NCBI GenBank assembly: GCA_030538335.1
Contig: JAUNUE010000004.1
Span: forward strand, 1-14,737
Direction of reading: 5' to 3'
From: Allobrachymonas sp.
GTDB lineage: Bacteria; Pseudomonadota; Gammaproteobacteria; Burkholderiales; Burkholderiaceae_C
DNA: 14,737 nucleotides
The notes beneath the pieces are model-generated. The model was not told the origin of the DNA and made no database searches. It worked only from the letters and a program-made list of their open reading frames with translations. Each line of letters begins with the position of its first letter. Position 1 is the first letter of the stretch. Shown piece after piece: positions 13,686 through 14,737 of this stretch. A program made the position numbers and the translations under genes.

Positions 13686-14297
13686 TCAATGCAGCCTGCC
13701 GCCCTCCATATGCAACACGCGCGCGCCCAGCGCCTGGAGCAGCGAAGCATCGTGGCTGATCGCCAGCAATCCTAAATTGCGCTGTTTGGCCTGCGCTTGC
13801 AGGGCGCGCCAGATCTGCACTTGCGTGATCGGGTCGTGCATGGTGGTGAGCTCGTCGGCCACCAGCACGCGCAGTTGCGGGATCAGCGAACGCACGATGC
13901 TGATGCGCTGCATTTCGCCACCCGAGAGTTCATGCGGGTAGCGTTGCAACCACGCATCCTGAATGCCAAAGCTGCGAATGGTGGCCTCGTCAGGTTGCCA
14001 GCCTTCGCGCAGCGATTCGCCAATCCGCCAGCGCGGGTTGAGCGCCAGTTCAGCGTGCTGCATGACCAGTTGCACCGGTTGCGCGCCGGTTTTGGGCAGC
14101 GGCTTGCCGTCGAGCAATACGTCGCCCGCCTGCATCGGCATATGCCCGGTGAGTAGACGTGCCATGGTCGATTTGCCGCAACCCGAGTGCCCCATGATGC
14201 CCACCGTTTCACCGGGCGCAACGTGCAGGCTCACGCCGTTGAGCAGCCAGGGGCTGTGGGCGTTCCAGCGAAAGCGCAGGTTTTTGACTTCAAGCAT
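13686..14297 (-). CDS. Short ABC importer ATPase, Opp/Dpp/Nik type (second ATPase)
   Basis: This is one of two ATPases energising a peptide- or nickel-type ABC importer. The substrate cannot be told from this window. At 203 residues it is short, since DppF/OppF usually exceed 300 and NikE is about 265. Walker A GHSGCGKST is at 36-44, the Q-loop Gln near 80 (LVMQHAELALNPR, the usual SLNPR region), signature LSGGEMQR at 124-131, Walker B LRVLVADE at 142-149 and the H-loop His at 182 (AISHD). The D-loop reads TTMHD where the family has TSALD or similar. There is no C-terminal oligo_HPY extension; the protein ends HMEGGRLH. The ATG at 14297 overlaps the stop of the upstream ATPase gene by eight bases. 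The open frame continues to 14414 inside that gene and is not used. A strong terminator follows at 13601-13632. Confidence 0.9.
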   Translation of the reverse strand: MLEVKNLRFRWNAHSPWLLNGVSLHVAPGETVGIMGHSGCGKSTMARLLTGHMPMQAGDVLLDGKPLPKTGAQPVQLVMQHAELALNPRWRIGESLREGWQPDEATIRSFGIQDAWLQRYPHELSGGEMQRISIVRSLIPQLRVLVADELTTMHDPITQVQIWRALQAQAKQRNLGLLAISHDASLLQALGARVLHMEGGRLH

Positions 14298-14737
14298 GGG
14301 CGGCCTCGCTGGTTTCGGTTTCAACATGTGCGTGGAAGCCGTTTTGCGGCAAGGCGTGGTACAACGCCCGCGTGAACGGGTGCTGTGCCCGGCCACTGGC
14401 AAACGTGGCGGCATCGACTTCTTCGACCGTGCGCCCGGCCTGCATCACCACAATGCGGTCGGCAAAGTGGCGCACGGCGTCGAGGTCGTGTGTGATGACG
14501 AGTACGCCCTTGCCAGCGTCGGCCAGGCTGCGCATGTGCTGCAAGGCCATCTGGCAGACTTCCGGGTCGAGTCCCGAAGTAGGTTCATCGGCAATCAGCA
14601 AATCGGCATGCGAAACCGTGGCAATGGCTGTGAGCACGCGCCGCGCCATGCCGCCCGAAAGCTGGTGCGGGTAGCGTTGGTGCGCCACTTCGGGCAATCC
14701 ATAGCGCAGCAGTTCCTCACGCGCCTGCGCACTCGCA
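14290..14737 (-). CDS. ABC importer ATPase, Opp/Dpp/Nik type (first ATPase, partial, runs off right edge)
   Basis: These are the last 148 or so codons of the partner ATPase. The reading frame stays open to the window edge, so the start, Walker A and Q-loop lie outside. The signature is LSGGMARRV (usual LSGGMRQRV), Walker B is DLLIADEPTSGLD, and the H-loop is VLVITHD. The tail has RAQHPFTRALYHALPQ, the conserved 'HPYTRAL' region that marks the peptide/nickel family. It ends after a short His-containing stretch, FHAHVETETSEAAHA. Compared with OppD it lacks most of the C-terminal extension, closer to NikD-like proteins. An eight-base overlap with the downstream ATPase gene shows a common operon, whose permeases and binding protein should lie beyond the right edge. 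Confidence 0.92.
   Translation of the reverse strand, partial: ASAQAREELLRYGLPEVAHQRYPHQLSGGMARRVLTAIATVSHADLLIADEPTSGLDPEVCQMALQHMRSLADAGKGVLVITHDLDAVRHFADRIVVMQAGRTVEEVDAATFASGRAQHPFTRALYHALPQNGFHAHVETETSEAAHA

Overview
The window is high-GC chromosomal DNA, most likely from a member of the Burkholderiales (Comamonadaceae-like). I base this on the tyrosyl-tRNA synthetase and AnmK sequences, on the tyrS/anmK neighbourhood and on the style of the efflux genes. This is recognition by eye, not a database result. I see no rRNA, tRNA, transposase, phage gene or CRISPR array.

Layout: (1) 1-1834, minus strand: the 5' part of macB, running off the left edge, preceded by macA. (2) 1835-2132: a divergent intergenic region. 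(3) 2133-4024, plus strand: two adjacent membrane-linked genes of unknown function that are lower in GC than their surroundings. (4) 4063-5316, minus: tyrS. (5) 5317-5622: a divergent spacer with palindromes and two copies of a CT-rich repeat. (6) 5623-6759, plus: anmK, for peptidoglycan recycling. (7) 6760-7265: a 506-base island of unrelated short palindromic repeat families between the convergent anmK and efflux operon. (8) 13243 down to 7266, minus: a complete RND drug-efflux operon, adaptor (mexA/acrA type), inner-membrane pump (mexB/acrB type) and outer-membrane channel lipoprotein (oprM type). (9) 13244-13685: a gene-free control region with several stem-loops and two operator-like dyads. 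(10) 13686-14737, minus: two overlapping ATPase genes of an Opp/Dpp/Nik-type ABC importer, the upstream one cut by the right edge.

Two separate trans-envelope exporters lie in the window. MacA/MacB is ABC-driven and its outer-membrane partner is not visible here. MexA/MexB/OprM is driven by proton-motive force and is complete. The three RND genes are tightly packed (12 bases, then a 4-base overlap) and must be one transcript. No regulator gene adjoins that operon, so its control must come from elsewhere, possibly through the dyads upstream of mexA.

Most of the window is ordinary conserved chromosome. The least explained parts are the unknown gene pair at 2133-4024, the repeat island at 6760-7265 (including a near-copy of the last codons of oprM), the stem-loop cluster at 13459-13632, and the short importer ATPase with an aberrant D-loop. 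I did not find convincing evidence of a wholly new system.
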